Assembly: GCF_024814355.1 (NCBI RefSeq)
Contig: NZ_JANUXV010000001.1
Location: forward strand, 434,001-498,000
Length of the DNA stretch: 64,000 nt
Direction: 5' to 3'
DNA from: Gleimia sp. 6138-11-ORH1
GTDB taxonomy: Bacteria > Actinomycetota > Actinomycetes > Actinomycetales > Actinomycetaceae
The first letter of the stretch is position 1. Each line of letters starts with the position of its first letter. Positions 9,468-18,139 of this stretch are shown here, one piece after another. Below the pieces are notes generated by a model. That model was given only the letters and a program-made list of their open reading frames with translations, was not told where the DNA came from and ran no database searches. A program made the position numbers and the translations under genes.

Positions 9468-9510
9468 AAAACGGCACTTTTAAGCCGGTAGGGCTTAAAA
9501 GTGCCGTTTT
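9468..9510. terminator. Bidirectional terminator between dinG and ldh
   Basis: A perfect 19-bp stem (9468-9486 with 9492-9510) with a 5-nt loop is flanked by A4 on the left and a T-run on the right. It suits both the rightward dinG and the leftward ldh transcripts, which converge here. Confidence 0.9.
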
Positions 9511-9520
9511 TTGCTTAAGG

Positions 9521-10513
9521 TTAGAGGCCCAGGGAACGAGCTACTTCACGTAGGCGTTCTGCTGAAGCGGTTAATCCGTCGCGTTCTTTAAGAGTTAAGG
9601 GTGGTTCTAATACGCGTCCGGCCCCATTGCGATCTACCAGGGTAGGAGCTGCCATTACTACGTCAGAAATGCCGTTCCAGTCTTCTAATAGAGAGCAGAT
9701 GGAAAGTACGCGGTTTTCGTCGCGTAAGATAGCACCGGCAATTGAAGAGGCAGAAAGACCGATGGCTTTGTCGGTGGCTCCCTTACCTTCAATAATTTTG
9801 TAGGCGGAATTAACTACTTCTTCAGCGATTTGATCGCGAAGTTCTGCGTCAAATAGTTTACCGTCTACAGTTAAACCCCAGTGGCGGATTGGCACGTTAC
9901 CGATAACTGCAGATGACCAAAGTGCTACTTCGGAATCTCCGTGTTCACCAGCGATGTAGGCGTGAATGTTTTGGGTAGCTACGCCGGTGTGCTTTGAAAC
10001 TAGGTAGCGTAGGCGGGAAGTGTCCAGTACAGTTCCGGAGCCAAAGACTTGGTTGCGAGGCATACCGGAGATTTTTAAGGCAGCGTAGGTGACGATATCT
10101 ACTGGGTTAGTGATGTACATTTGGAAGGCTTCAGGAGCTACCTCACAGATTTGTGGGGTAATTTTGCGCATCAAGTTCACAGTGGATTCCGCCAGGTCAA
10201 GACGGGATTGTCCGGGTTCTTGTTTAGCTCCTGCGGTGATGATAACCAGGTCAGCGCCTTTGATGATTTCAATATCATCTGAGCCTTCGATAGATCCACA
10301 GGGAGTGAACTGAATACCGTGGGCGATGTCAAGTGCTTCAGCAGAGGCTTTTGAGCCATTAATGTCGTAGAGAACAATGTCTCGAGCGTCGCCTCGCATA
10401 GCGCAAGCGTAGGCGGTGGCGGTGCCTACTGCGCCGGCGCCAATAATCGCAATTTTAGAAGGGCGCCCGGAGGAATTTGCCGGGTAGAGAGTTTGTGTTT
10501 GCGGGTTAGTCAT
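9521..10513 (-). CDS. ldh: L-lactate dehydrogenase
   Basis: Converts pyruvate and NADH to L-lactate, regenerating NAD+ in fermentation. The 330-residue protein has the NAD-binding loop IIGAGAVGTATAYA at about residues 23-36 and the substrate-loop AGAKQEPGQSR, with Arg104 and Gln98 pointing to lactate rather than malate specificity. It also has catalytic His191 in GEHGD with Asp164 and Arg167 in VLDTSRLR. It stands alone between its own terminator and lexA. A fermentative lifestyle is inferred. Confidence 0.96.
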   Translation of the reverse strand: MTNPQTQTLYPANSSGRPSKIAIIGAGAVGTATAYACAMRGDARDIVLYDINGSKASAEALDIAHGIQFTPCGSIEGSDDIEIIKGADLVIITAGAKQEPGQSRLDLAESTVNLMRKITPQICEVAPEAFQMYITNPVDIVTYAALKISGMPRNQVFGSGTVLDTSRLRYLVSKHTGVATQNIHAYIAGEHGDSEVALWSSAVIGNVPIRHWGLTVDGKLFDAELRDQIAEEVVNSAYKIIEGKGATDKAIGLSASSIAGAILRDENRVLSICSLLEDWNGISDVVMAAPTLVDRNGAGRVLEPPLTLKERDGLTASAERLREVARSLGL

Positions 10514-10605
10514 GATTGAGACTTTCTTTTGGGTAACTAAATTAAAGATTCGTAATCTATTTTAGCGAAAAAACGGTTTTATTTTCCCCGACAGTTCCGG
10601 GCGGT

Positions 10606-11334
10606 TTATAGGGAACGGATCACTGTAACTACTTTTCCTAAAATTGTAGCTTGGTTTCCTAAAATTGGCTGATAGTTTTCGTTGCAAGGAAGTAGCCAGA
10701 TGTTGCCATCTTTTTTTGAAAGTACTTTAACGGTGGCTTCACCATCTAGCATGGCAGCTACTATTTCCCCTTCTGAGGCAGTGTTTTGCTGTCTAACTAC
10801 AACATAGTCACCATCGCAAATAGCAGCTTCTACCATGGAGTCTCCGGAAACTTCCAGAACAAATAGTTCACCTTTACCGGTGAAACGCTGGGGGAGGGTG
10901 AAGACATCATCAACTGATTGTTCTGCGGTGATCGGAGTTCCCGCGGCGATTCTACCTACCAGGGGCACATCGGTAGTGGGGTTGTCAGAAATGGTGGAGA
11001 TGGGAATGTAGCAGGTGGTTTCTGTCGCGGGATTTTCTGTCACGGGATTTTCGGCTGGAACTTCGGTTTCGGTTGGGGAAGAGATAGCTTCAATCAGTTC
11101 CAGGGCGCGTGGTAGGCCAGGGGCGCGGCGGATATATCCTTTTTCTTCCAGGATGTCTAAGTGGTGCTTAACAGTGGAAGAAGAAGAAAGTCCGGTTGCT
11201 TCTGCGATTTCTCTTACCGAGGGCGGGTATCCGTGAGTTTCGATCGAGGCGCGAAGTACTTCTAAGATGGCGCCTTGACGCTTAGTGAGTGCGGGGCGTT
11301 GATCCGCAGCTGAGGCTCTCAGAGGCTGAGTCAT
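10606..11334 (-). CDS. lexA: SOS repressor LexA
   Basis: LexA represses the SOS genes until RecA filaments stimulate its self-cleavage. A winged helix-turn-helix fills residues 18-80 (YPPSVREIAEATGLSSSSTV). The S24 peptidase domain has the scissile Ala131-Gly132 bond in RIAAGTP, nucleophile Ser166 in SGDSM, and Lys203 in ATVKVL. The linker between domains (about residues 84-123) is long and repetitive (AENPVTENPATET). At 242 residues it is longer than E. coli LexA (202) but within the actinobacterial range. AAGGAA lies just upstream of the ATG. It is divergent from the LysM gene, with three LexA sites between them. Confidence 0.98.
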   Translation of the reverse strand: MTQPLRASAADQRPALTKRQGAILEVLRASIETHGYPPSVREIAEATGLSSSSTVKHHLDILEEKGYIRRAPGLPRALELIEAISSPTETEVPAENPVTENPATETTCYIPISTISDNPTTDVPLVGRIAAGTPITAEQSVDDVFTLPQRFTGKGELFVLEVSGDSMVEAAICDGDYVVVRQQNTASEGEIVAAMLDGEATVKVLSKKDGNIWLLPCNENYQPILGNQATILGKVVTVIRSL

Positions 11335-11444
11335 GGCGTCTTCCTTAAAGCTAGATAGGTAGGAATTTTGCTTAAGCCAAAAATTGTGTCAGTGCAAGGT
11401 TCTTTAATGGCTATGTAATCAGTTTAGGTGAAAAATAACGAAAT

Positions 11445-11460
11445 TAAAACATATGTTCGA
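11445..11460. promoter_or_regulatory. LexA operator 1 between lexA and the LysM gene
   Basis: TAAAACATATGTTCGA has a perfect right half and a degenerate left half, like the hflX site. It is the member of the three-site cluster nearest to lexA, about 110 bp upstream of the lexA ATG, and probably contributes to LexA autoregulation. Confidence 0.75.
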
Positions 11461-11492
11461 TAAAGTCTTGCATTCGATTCGCAAATGCGATA

Positions 11493-11523
11493 TCGTACAT
11501 ATGTTCGACGAACAAGTGTTCGA
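11493..11523. promoter_or_regulatory. Tandem overlapping LexA operators 2 and 3 before the LysM gene
   Basis: TCGTACATATGTTCGA (11493-11508, one arm mismatch) and ACGAACAAGTGTTCGA (11508-11523, one arm mismatch) share base 11508. Their centres are 15 bp apart, so they cannot both be fully occupied without adjustment. The pair ends 13 bp before the LysM ATG and directly abuts its ribosome site (11525-11530), so LexA here would block transcription start or early elongation. Confidence 0.8.
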
Positions 11524-11536
11524 TAAGGAGTATGAA

Positions 11537-12049
11537 ATGAGCGCATTAACTATTACCCCAGTCCCTGAAGCTGGATCTGTGATCAAACCGCGCAAAAATC
11601 GGCGGGGAATTTCTGCTTCACGGGGGCACTTGTACGTGGTACCAGAAGTTCACATTCCAACACCTCAACGTGAGCTTCATAAAGTGGTTTCCGCACCTTT
11701 GGAACGTTCCCCCAAGGTTATCCAAAGGGCGGAAACCAAAACGTCTGCTTTTAGCGTGAATGATCTCCAGCTTGCTCCTGGGAAAAAGATCACTGGAAAA
11801 GAAATCTTTATTCTTTTAACTGCAGTTATTTTCGGGATTATGGTTCTCTTAACAGTCTTTACTCCAGCGCAGGCAGAACAATTGACAACGGCGTATGTGA
11901 CGACAGGAGACTCACTGTGGTCGATTGCTGCAACGCGTACTCCAGCTGGAGGAGACGTGGCAGAGACGGTATATCAAATCCAGCTATTAAATGATTTAAA
12001 TGGAGAAACCTTACAGGTGGGGCAGAAGCTGATAGTTCCAGTAAAATAA
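11537..12049 (+). CDS. SOS-induced membrane LysM protein (YneA/Rv2719c-type cell division inhibitor)
   Basis: Small membrane protein thought to delay septation during SOS, by analogy with YneA, DivS and mycobacterial Rv2719c. Residues 1-85 are basic and cytoplasmic, one transmembrane helix follows (EIFILLTAVIFGIMVLLTV), and the exported C-terminus is a LysM domain (TTGDSLWSIA to QVGQKLIVPVK) for peptidoglycan binding. I chose ATG 11537 because AAGGAG (11525-11530) is 6 nt upstream. A longer reading frame from 11453 runs through the LexA sites and is unlikely. It gives 170 residues. The lexA / LysM / nrdR order is conserved in actinobacteria. Confidence 0.88.
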   Translation: MSALTITPVPEAGSVIKPRKNRRGISASRGHLYVVPEVHIPTPQRELHKVVSAPLERSPKVIQRAETKTSAFSVNDLQLAPGKKITGKEIFILLTAVIFGIMVLLTVFTPAQAEQLTTAYVTTGDSLWSIAATRTPAGGDVAETVYQIQLLNDLNGETLQVGQKLIVPVK

Positions 12050-12137
12050 ACAGTTTTCCCAAAGGGAAAGAGTTTTATGGCAGTCTACCTTGTAGTACTA
12101 TCAGATTAGTTCTGGAAGTAGATTAAAGGATAGTAAA

Positions 12138-12602
12138 GTGCACTGCCCATTTTGTCAGCATGATGATTCCCGCGTGGTCGATACCCGCTTATCTGATGAC
12201 GGGTTATCAATTAGGCGACGGCGCGAATGCGTCAAGTGTAAAAGACGTTTCACAACGATAGAAACCAGTAGTTTCTCAGTTGAAAAACGCTCTGGAGTAG
12301 TAGAACCTTTTTCAAAGGACAAAGTTATCGCCGGCGTCCGTAAAGCCTGCCAAGGAAGACCAGTTGATGAACATTCTCTTGCTCTTTTAGCTCAACGCGT
12401 TGAAGAGCAGTTAAGAACAGCCGGGAGCTCAATCGTTTCAACCGATGAAGTAGGTAAAGCAATCCAACCGTTTTTGCGTGAACTTGATGAAGTAGCTTAC
12501 CTACGGTTCGCATCAGTTTACTCAGGGTTTCAATCTTTAGAAGACTTTGAAAATGCAATTGCCAGCTTACGTGCAGATCGACAGGAACGTGAACGGGGTT
12601 AA
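12138..12602 (+). CDS. nrdR: Transcriptional repressor NrdR
   Basis: NrdR is a zinc-finger, ATP-cone repressor of ribonucleotide reductase operons. Zinc ligands are the pairs CPFC (residues 3-6) and CVKC (near 31-34), with the strongly conserved SIRRRREC between them. The ATP-cone domain follows from about residue 49 ([19 protein letters not shown]). The 154-residue length is standard. The GTG start is preceded by AAAGGA at 12125-12130. No nrd genes are in this window. Confidence 0.97.
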   Translation: MHCPFCQHDDSRVVDTRLSDDGLSIRRRRECVKCKRRFTTIETSSFSVEKRSGVVEPFSKDKVIAGVRKACQGRPVDEHSLALLAQRVEEQLRTAGSSIVSTDEVGKAIQPFLRELDEVAYLRFASVYSGFQSLEDFENAIASLRADRQERERG

Positions 12603-12636
12603 ACCTTAACCCCGAAGCGGTAAGCTACGCGGCCTT

Positions 12637-12671
12637 TAGCTGCCCCCAGGTAAAATCTGGGGGCAACTAAA
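12637..12671. terminator. Bidirectional terminator between nrdR and the acyl-CoA synthetase gene
   Basis: TTAGCTGCCCCCAG (12637-12650) pairs with CTGGGGGCAACTAA (12658-12671), allowing one G-T pair, with a 7-nt loop. It ends immediately before the stop codon of the leftward gene and serves two converging transcripts. Confidence 0.85.
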
Positions 12672-14690
12672 TTATTTGTCGTCAGCAATTGGGGAAGCAT
12701 TCTCTGAAAGGTTAGCTTTGAGATCTTCCGAAGCGATAGCTTCTTTCGCATCTTCCGCAGGGTTAGTCGCTTTAGATTCCGCTACTTCAGGGGTCGGTGA
12801 AGTCGAATCAGCAGCGGTATCGTCATCATCAGTTTTGTTAAAGAAAGGTAACTCTTTAATCATTTCTTGAGCTTGCGCAGTTCTTTCACTCACCTGTTCG
12901 GTTAATTCTCGAATCTGATCTTTAGCTACTTCAGATCCAACCCGTAGGTGTTCAATTGCAGTTTCCGAAGCAACCCTAACCTGCTCAAGTAAACCTTCTG
13001 AGGTTTCCGATATGCCGATTATGGCCTCACGAACGCGGCGGCGCATCACCTTACCAATTTGTGACTTGGGAAGTTCAGGCAAAATAAAAATCTGCCGCGG
13101 TAAAGCATAGTGTGAAATCGACTTTTCTGCCCAAGCGCGCACGTCCTCAAGAGTAACTGAAACACCCGGCTCTAAAATCAACGCTGCTACCACATCTTCT
13201 CCGCGTACGGATTCAGGTAAACCAACTACCGCCACGTCACAAACTCCGGGCATGGTCCGAACTGCTTCTTCAACCTGACTCGGATAGACATTAAAACCGC
13301 CGGTAATAATCAGTTCTTTACGACGGTCAGCCATCACCACAAATCCGTCTTTAACCTGCACTAAATCGCCAGTACGTAACCAGCCAGCGTGGAAAGCATT
13401 CGCAGTTTCTTCTGGATTATCCCAGTAGCCGCTAAAAACCTGCGGTCCTTTAACTAATAGTTCACCCACTTCACCAAAGACCACGTCCTCGTCCAAATTG
13501 TCAGGATTAGCAATCCGAATATCTGTTGAGGGGAAGGGGACACCTAAAGCTCCGGGCCGACGCAAGGGAGATAACGGGCTACCAAGAATCACCGGAGCGG
13601 CTTCAGTCATCCCGTATCCTTCGATCAGCAATCCTGAAGTAGCTTCTTCCCAAGCTGCCGCAATCTGTGCTGACAGAGGCATCGCTCCAGACAGGGCGTA
13701 GCGGATAGTACTAAGGTCATCTTCTGGTGTACAAGATTTCAAGATCCGATCAAACATAGGAGCTACCCCGGGGAAGAAAGTACAGGGAATTCTCCGCTGT
13801 GCTTGCAAAATCATTTCCACTTCAAACTTAGGGAAAAGCACTAAAGTGGCACCAAGTTTAAAACCGGCAGTAAGTGCCGTGGTCATCCCAAAAGCATGGA
13901 ATAGAGGAAGAACTGTGTAGAAAGTCTCTGCTCCCTCGTGTAACTGAGGAACCCAAGCAACTGATTGATTGACATTCGCATTTAAACTGCTATGAGTGAG
14001 CATTACCGCCTTGGGAATACCAGTTGTGCCGCCGGTATGGAGAAAAAGAGCCACATCGTCAGCTTCAGCAGGACACTGTCCTTTCCACGGCCCAGACGCT
14101 TTCACACATGAATCCCATGAACGCACCCACTTAGGGTGAGGAGCCCGCATTTGCGCCCGCTTTTCACGTGCCGGAGGAATCGGCAAGCTAAGTAAAAAAC
14201 GGGAAGAAAAAGGAAGAGCTTTAGTTAAATCAACTGCGAAAACAACTTCTGCCCCAACCACTTCAGTGTCAATCGATTCCAGGGATTTTTCCCAAACAAT
14301 CAGCGCTTTAGCTCCAGCTCGCTTTAACTCTTCAGAAAGTTCAGCTTTAGGGGAAAGGGGATTAGTCTCTACTGCGATAGCCCCAATATGCATAATCGCA
14401 TAGAGAGCCACCACATGCTGAGTACAGTTCGGCAGCGTGATTCCCACTCGATCACCTGCCCTTACCCCCGCTTGATAAAGGACACGGGCAGCTTGCTTGA
14501 TCTGCCGCGCCAACTGCGCGTAAGTAGTTTGCTTTCCCAGAAAATCTAGGGCAACTCTCTGGGGGTAGCGATCAGCTACTTCGAAGAAAATTGTTGGCAG
14601 AGGACGAGTTTCTTCCTCAACGATATAAGGAACTCCCGGAGCATAAGAGTCACGTAACTGTTGGGTAAGGGAAGTAACTGGAACTGACAC
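12672..14690 (-). CDS. fadD: Long-chain fatty-acid-CoA ligase (AMP-forming) with C-terminal helical extension
   Basis: Activates fatty acids to acyl-CoA through an acyl-AMP. The adenylate-forming motifs are LHTGGTTGIPKAVMLTH near residues 213-229, GYGMTEAAP near 360, GWLRTGDL near 440, and RRKELIITGGFNVYPSQ. The catalytic Lys is in KSQIGKVMRRR near 550. Beyond this, roughly residues 560-620 form charged amphipathic helices (for example SETAIEHLRVGSEVAKDQI). The last 50 residues are acidic and Ala/Pro-rich. This tail is absent from ordinary FadD proteins, and its role is unknown. Chain-length preference is inferred from overall type only. Confidence 0.88.
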   Translation of the reverse strand: MSVPVTSLTQQLRDSYAPGVPYIVEEETRPLPTIFFEVADRYPQRVALDFLGKQTTYAQLARQIKQAARVLYQAGVRAGDRVGITLPNCTQHVVALYAIMHIGAIAVETNPLSPKAELSEELKRAGAKALIVWEKSLESIDTEVVGAEVVFAVDLTKALPFSSRFLLSLPIPPAREKRAQMRAPHPKWVRSWDSCVKASGPWKGQCPAEADDVALFLHTGGTTGIPKAVMLTHSSLNANVNQSVAWVPQLHEGAETFYTVLPLFHAFGMTTALTAGFKLGATLVLFPKFEVEMILQAQRRIPCTFFPGVAPMFDRILKSCTPEDDLSTIRYALSGAMPLSAQIAAAWEEATSGLLIEGYGMTEAAPVILGSPLSPLRRPGALGVPFPSTDIRIANPDNLDEDVVFGEVGELLVKGPQVFSGYWDNPEETANAFHAGWLRTGDLVQVKDGFVVMADRRKELIITGGFNVYPSQVEEAVRTMPGVCDVAVVGLPESVRGEDVVAALILEPGVSVTLEDVRAWAEKSISHYALPRQIFILPELPKSQIGKVMRRRVREAIIGISETSEGLLEQVRVASETAIEHLRVGSEVAKDQIRELTEQVSERTAQAQEMIKELPFFNKTDDDDTAADSTSPTPEVAESKATNPAEDAKEAIASEDLKANLSENASPIADDK

Positions 14691-14769
14691 TACATTGGCT
14701 TTCTAAACGGCGAAACTACAAATTTTATTTTAACTTACCAACTGGATAATCGGCTGCAGACAGATTGTT

Positions 14770-16989
14770 TTAAAGTTCCAGCGCAGCAGGCACTGGTCGG
14801 CTACTTACCACATGTAAACGCTGCGTAGGGCGGGTCATAGCTACGTAAATATCCCCGGGATTTTGGGCAATTAACTCCTCAGGTTCAACAACAATTACGT
14901 AATCAAATTCCAAACCCTTCGACTGCAGGGCACTCATCAGGCTAACGCGAGAATCTAAAGAAGAATCTAAGTTCAGCTCAGTATGCCAGTTGGACACTTT
15001 ATCGCTGGGAACTAAGATCGCTAAGCGTCCCTTTCCTTCACCAACTGTCTGATCAAGTCGTTTAACTTCCGCAGCGATTATCTGTGGCAGGCTAGTTGCC
15101 AGGTCGGTAGTTATCGAAAGCTCATAGGAATCAGCAATATCACGGGCAGCGATTACTGGAAAAGCCGCTGGGTAGCCAAGCTCATCCATAAGGGCGTTTG
15201 CTCGATTTAACACTGACGCAGGAGTACGGTAAGAGACTTTTAAAACTTCTTCACCAGTTAAAGCTCGCGCAGCCGGTCCTAAAATTTCTTTCCAGGTACG
15301 CGGACGGGATTGGGTAGAGCGTTGGTCTAAATCACCAGTAACAGTGAAAGACCGTGCGGGGCAGCGGCGTAGCAGAATATGCCAGGCCAGGGGGTTAAGT
15401 TCCTGGGCTTCATCGACAATAATATGCCCGTAAGTCCATTGCCGGTCTTGGGCAGCACGAGTAGCGATAGTTTTCACTTCAGTTTCAGCTGCGGCTCTTT
15501 CAGCTAGTAGCCGCGCATCTACTATTCCTCCGCCAAGTTCAAGCGCGGCAATAGCTTCACCTGCGCGCGCAAGTTCTTCCTCATAGGCATGCGCTTTTTC
15601 TGCCGCACTTCCAGAACGTTTCGGAAGCTTCCCCAGGAGTTCTTCTAACTCGTCCAAAATTGGCACATCAGATTCCGTAAGCGGATTTCCCCGAGGGCGC
15701 CACAATAGCTTTCGTTCTGCAGCAGAAAGCATCGGAGCGCACTGCGCTAAAAATTCTGGGTTAGCGTAGAGTTTTTCAAGAACTTGGATTCCAGACATAG
15801 GTAACCAGGCTAGGTTAATAGCTTTTTGTGCGGGGAGGGAACCGCGAATATAGTCGTGATACCACTCGAGATTAGTCCCCATATTCTGGTTTTGCTCATG
15901 CATTTGTGCAGCTAGTTTCCCCATTAGTTCCAACGCAAAACCTTCCCAGGCTTCATTATGAGGAAGCCCACTGCGGCGGGCGTTAGCTCGGGCAGCGTAA
16001 ACGTCTTTAGCAAATAGAGTCACTTGATATGAGGCGATTGACAAACTGGTGTCAGCCGGGACTCTTTCGAATGAACGTGCCGCATTGGCGCAGATTTGGA
16101 TCCAGTCTAACCGGCCTTTAATTTCACGGACGGTTTCACTATCCCTACCGTGTGCTTTAATCCCCGGTAAGAGGGTAGCCATTGTCCGAGATACTACTCC
16201 CGTTTCCCCTAAAGAGGGGAGGACCTTGTCAATGTAGCTTAAGAAAGTGGGGGACGGTCCAATGATTAAGACCCCAGACTTTTCTAGTCGGGCCCTTTCT
16301 GCATAGAGTAAGAAAGCCGCTCGGTGCAGGGCAACTGCAGTTTTACCTGTTCCGGGACCACCTTGGATTACTAACAGTCCATCGGCGGTACGTCGAATAA
16401 TTTCATCTTGTTCTGCTTGAATAGTGGCGACAATATCGCTCATATGCCCGTCGCGAGCTTTAGTAAGTGCTTCCATCAAGGCACCTTCGCCTTGAAAGAC
16501 GAGTTTATTTTCTGAAACGTGGGCAGTATCTAAAACTTCATCTTCAATCCCGATGACTTTTTGTAAACGGGTTTGGATATGGCGGCGCCTCGCAACTCCT
16601 TGCGGGTTAGCGCCGGTAGCTTGATAGAATGGACGCGCTGCCGGAGCCCGCCAGTCAATTAGCATTTGACTACCTACTTCAGAGCGTAAACCGATCCGGC
16701 CAATGTAGTGGATCCGCTCATCGGTCATATCTAAGCGCCCAAAGACCAGCCGATCACCAACATTTTCTAAGCGGGTAGCGCCATCTCCCCAGTGGGCGGC
16801 GAAAGCGTCTCTTTCAGTTAAAGCCTGGGGACTATTTCGCCATTTAAATGCTTCAGCACTGCGTTGATTTTCTCGGTAGCGGCGACGTAATTTATTAAGG
16901 ATTTGGTAGGCTGAATCAACAAATGCCTGTTCCACGGCAATTTCAGCCTCAAGACTTCCTGCACCCGTACCGTTAATTTCGTTCAACAA
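14770..16989 (-). CDS. helD: HelD-type UvrD-like ATPase (RNA polymerase recycling factor)
   Basis: HelD removes stalled RNA polymerase from DNA in Gram-positive bacteria, and the actinobacterial class is about 740 residues, as here (739). An N-terminal helical arm (residues 10-50) precedes a superfamily-1 core with Walker A GGPGTGKTAV near 206-215, VDEAQELNPLAW near 523, GDLDQRS, and a final VAMTRPTQRL. The middle is an insertion without UvrD motifs, which favours HelD over UvrD. It starts with TTG at 16989, or at the adjacent TTG 16986, behind GAAAGG. HelD is also tied to rifamycin tolerance in mycobacteria; nothing here shows that directly. Confidence 0.85.
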   Translation of the reverse strand: MLNEINGTGAGSLEAEIAVEQAFVDSAYQILNKLRRRYRENQRSAEAFKWRNSPQALTERDAFAAHWGDGATRLENVGDRLVFGRLDMTDERIHYIGRIGLRSEVGSQMLIDWRAPAARPFYQATGANPQGVARRRHIQTRLQKVIGIEDEVLDTAHVSENKLVFQGEGALMEALTKARDGHMSDIVATIQAEQDEIIRRTADGLLVIQGGPGTGKTAVALHRAAFLLYAERARLEKSGVLIIGPSPTFLSYIDKVLPSLGETGVVSRTMATLLPGIKAHGRDSETVREIKGRLDWIQICANAARSFERVPADTSLSIASYQVTLFAKDVYAARANARRSGLPHNEAWEGFALELMGKLAAQMHEQNQNMGTNLEWYHDYIRGSLPAQKAINLAWLPMSGIQVLEKLYANPEFLAQCAPMLSAAERKLLWRPRGNPLTESDVPILDELEELLGKLPKRSGSAAEKAHAYEEELARAGEAIAALELGGGIVDARLLAERAAAETEVKTIATRAAQDRQWTYGHIIVDEAQELNPLAWHILLRRCPARSFTVTGDLDQRSTQSRPRTWKEILGPAARALTGEEVLKVSYRTPASVLNRANALMDELGYPAAFPVIAARDIADSYELSITTDLATSLPQIIAAEVKRLDQTVGEGKGRLAILVPSDKVSNWHTELNLDSSLDSRVSLMSALQSKGLEFDYVIVVEPEELIAQNPGDIYVAMTRPTQRLHVVSSRPVPAALEL

Positions 16990-17227
16990 CGTGCCTTTCT
17001 GTGGGTGGCAACTAAAGTTACAAACAGCCTTTACAAATATATAAAAGCCAAGAAACTATTATGCCTAAATGACAGTTCACTCGCTAGTTTTAATCGAATC
17101 GTGGACGCAGCCCAACCTGGTGTTTACCCAAATTTAGTTAGGAACAAGTATCGGTGAGCAGCAGGTAAAAAGGGACAAGGGATAGCATCATTGCTAAGCT
17201 GGAGATAAAGTATCGAAAGGAGTGATT

Positions 17228-18139
17228 ATGCTGTACGAAATCGAAAATCAGCTACCCGAAAAAGCACCCCTTTTGATCGTATATTTTACCGGCGTTACCG
17301 ACGCAGGCTTAGCTGGCAGAATCGCCATAGAACAACTCTATGCAGCCTTACCATCAAAAACTTTAGTCCGCTTTAACCTAGACGAGTTGATTAACTACCG
17401 TCACGCGGAACCGGGAATCTATGTGGAAAACTGGATGGTTGCAAAAATGGAAGAGATCGAATTAACCTTAGATCTGCTCCACGACGATGACGGCACCCCA
17501 ATTCTACTGCTCACCGGACAAGAACCCCATTTACGGTGGGAAGCATTCTCAAAGGCAATAGCCGATTTAGCAACTCAAATGGGAGTGGAATTAGCTATCT
17601 CATTCAAAGGAATTCCTTTACCGCTCCCGCATACCCGTCAGCCGGTAGTCCACCTATACACTTCAAATGAAGAAGTAGCTAAATCTCAGCCTAAATGGGA
17701 GCAGGGGCTTTACTTTCCTTCCTCAGCTTCCCACTACCTGCTCTACCGGCTACAACAAGCTGGCTTTGAAATTATCCACTTCGTTTCTTCTGTTCCCATC
17801 TATCTGCGAGATGAACCTTTCCACCCAGCTGCCTTAGCTTTACTTACCAATATTTCACAGCTCCTAAATATTAAACTTCCGATCGGCAACTTAGCTGAAG
17901 AAGGTAAGGTAGAAAACTATAACGTGCCAGAGTTAATTGCCCAGGCACCTAACTTTACAAATCTGGTGGAAACTTTTGAAACCCACCACGATGAGCAAAT
18001 TGTTCCAGCCCTATTGGAAACCCCCAAGTATCCGATTGATTTAGCAGAGTTCGGTCTTAATGAACACGAAATCGATAGCGATGCTTTAGTTGATTCAATC
18101 GAACAGTACCTGCGCAGAACTGACGAAGCAGATAGCTAA
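17228..18139 (+). CDS. PAC2 family protein
   Basis: PAC2 proteins resemble eukaryotic proteasome-assembly chaperones. Actinobacterial versions are widespread, but their role is not settled. This one is 303 residues. The domain runs from PLLIVYFTGVTDAGLAGR to about residue 210, with LLTGQEPHLRWEAF in the middle; the last 90 residues are acidic. I chose ATG 17228 because AAAGGAG (17216-17222) is 5 nt upstream, and that site covers the alternative GTG at 17222. It overlaps the convergent neighbour by 4 bp. The 238-bp gap to helD carries both divergent promoters, but I see no clear operator in it. Confidence 0.85.
   Translation: MLYEIENQLPEKAPLLIVYFTGVTDAGLAGRIAIEQLYAALPSKTLVRFNLDELINYRHAEPGIYVENWMVAKMEEIELTLDLLHDDDGTPILLLTGQEPHLRWEAFSKAIADLATQMGVELAISFKGIPLPLPHTRQPVVHLYTSNEEVAKSQPKWEQGLYFPSSASHYLLYRLQQAGFEIIHFVSSVPIYLRDEPFHPAALALLTNISQLLNIKLPIGNLAEEGKVENYNVPELIAQAPNFTNLVETFETHHDEQIVPALLETPKYPIDLAEFGLNEHEIDSDALVDSIEQYLRRTDEADS

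Noticed and set aside
11453-11536. Upstream extension of the LysM protein
   Set aside because: The extra 28 codons run through three LexA sites, and a well-spaced AAGGAG marks ATG 11537.
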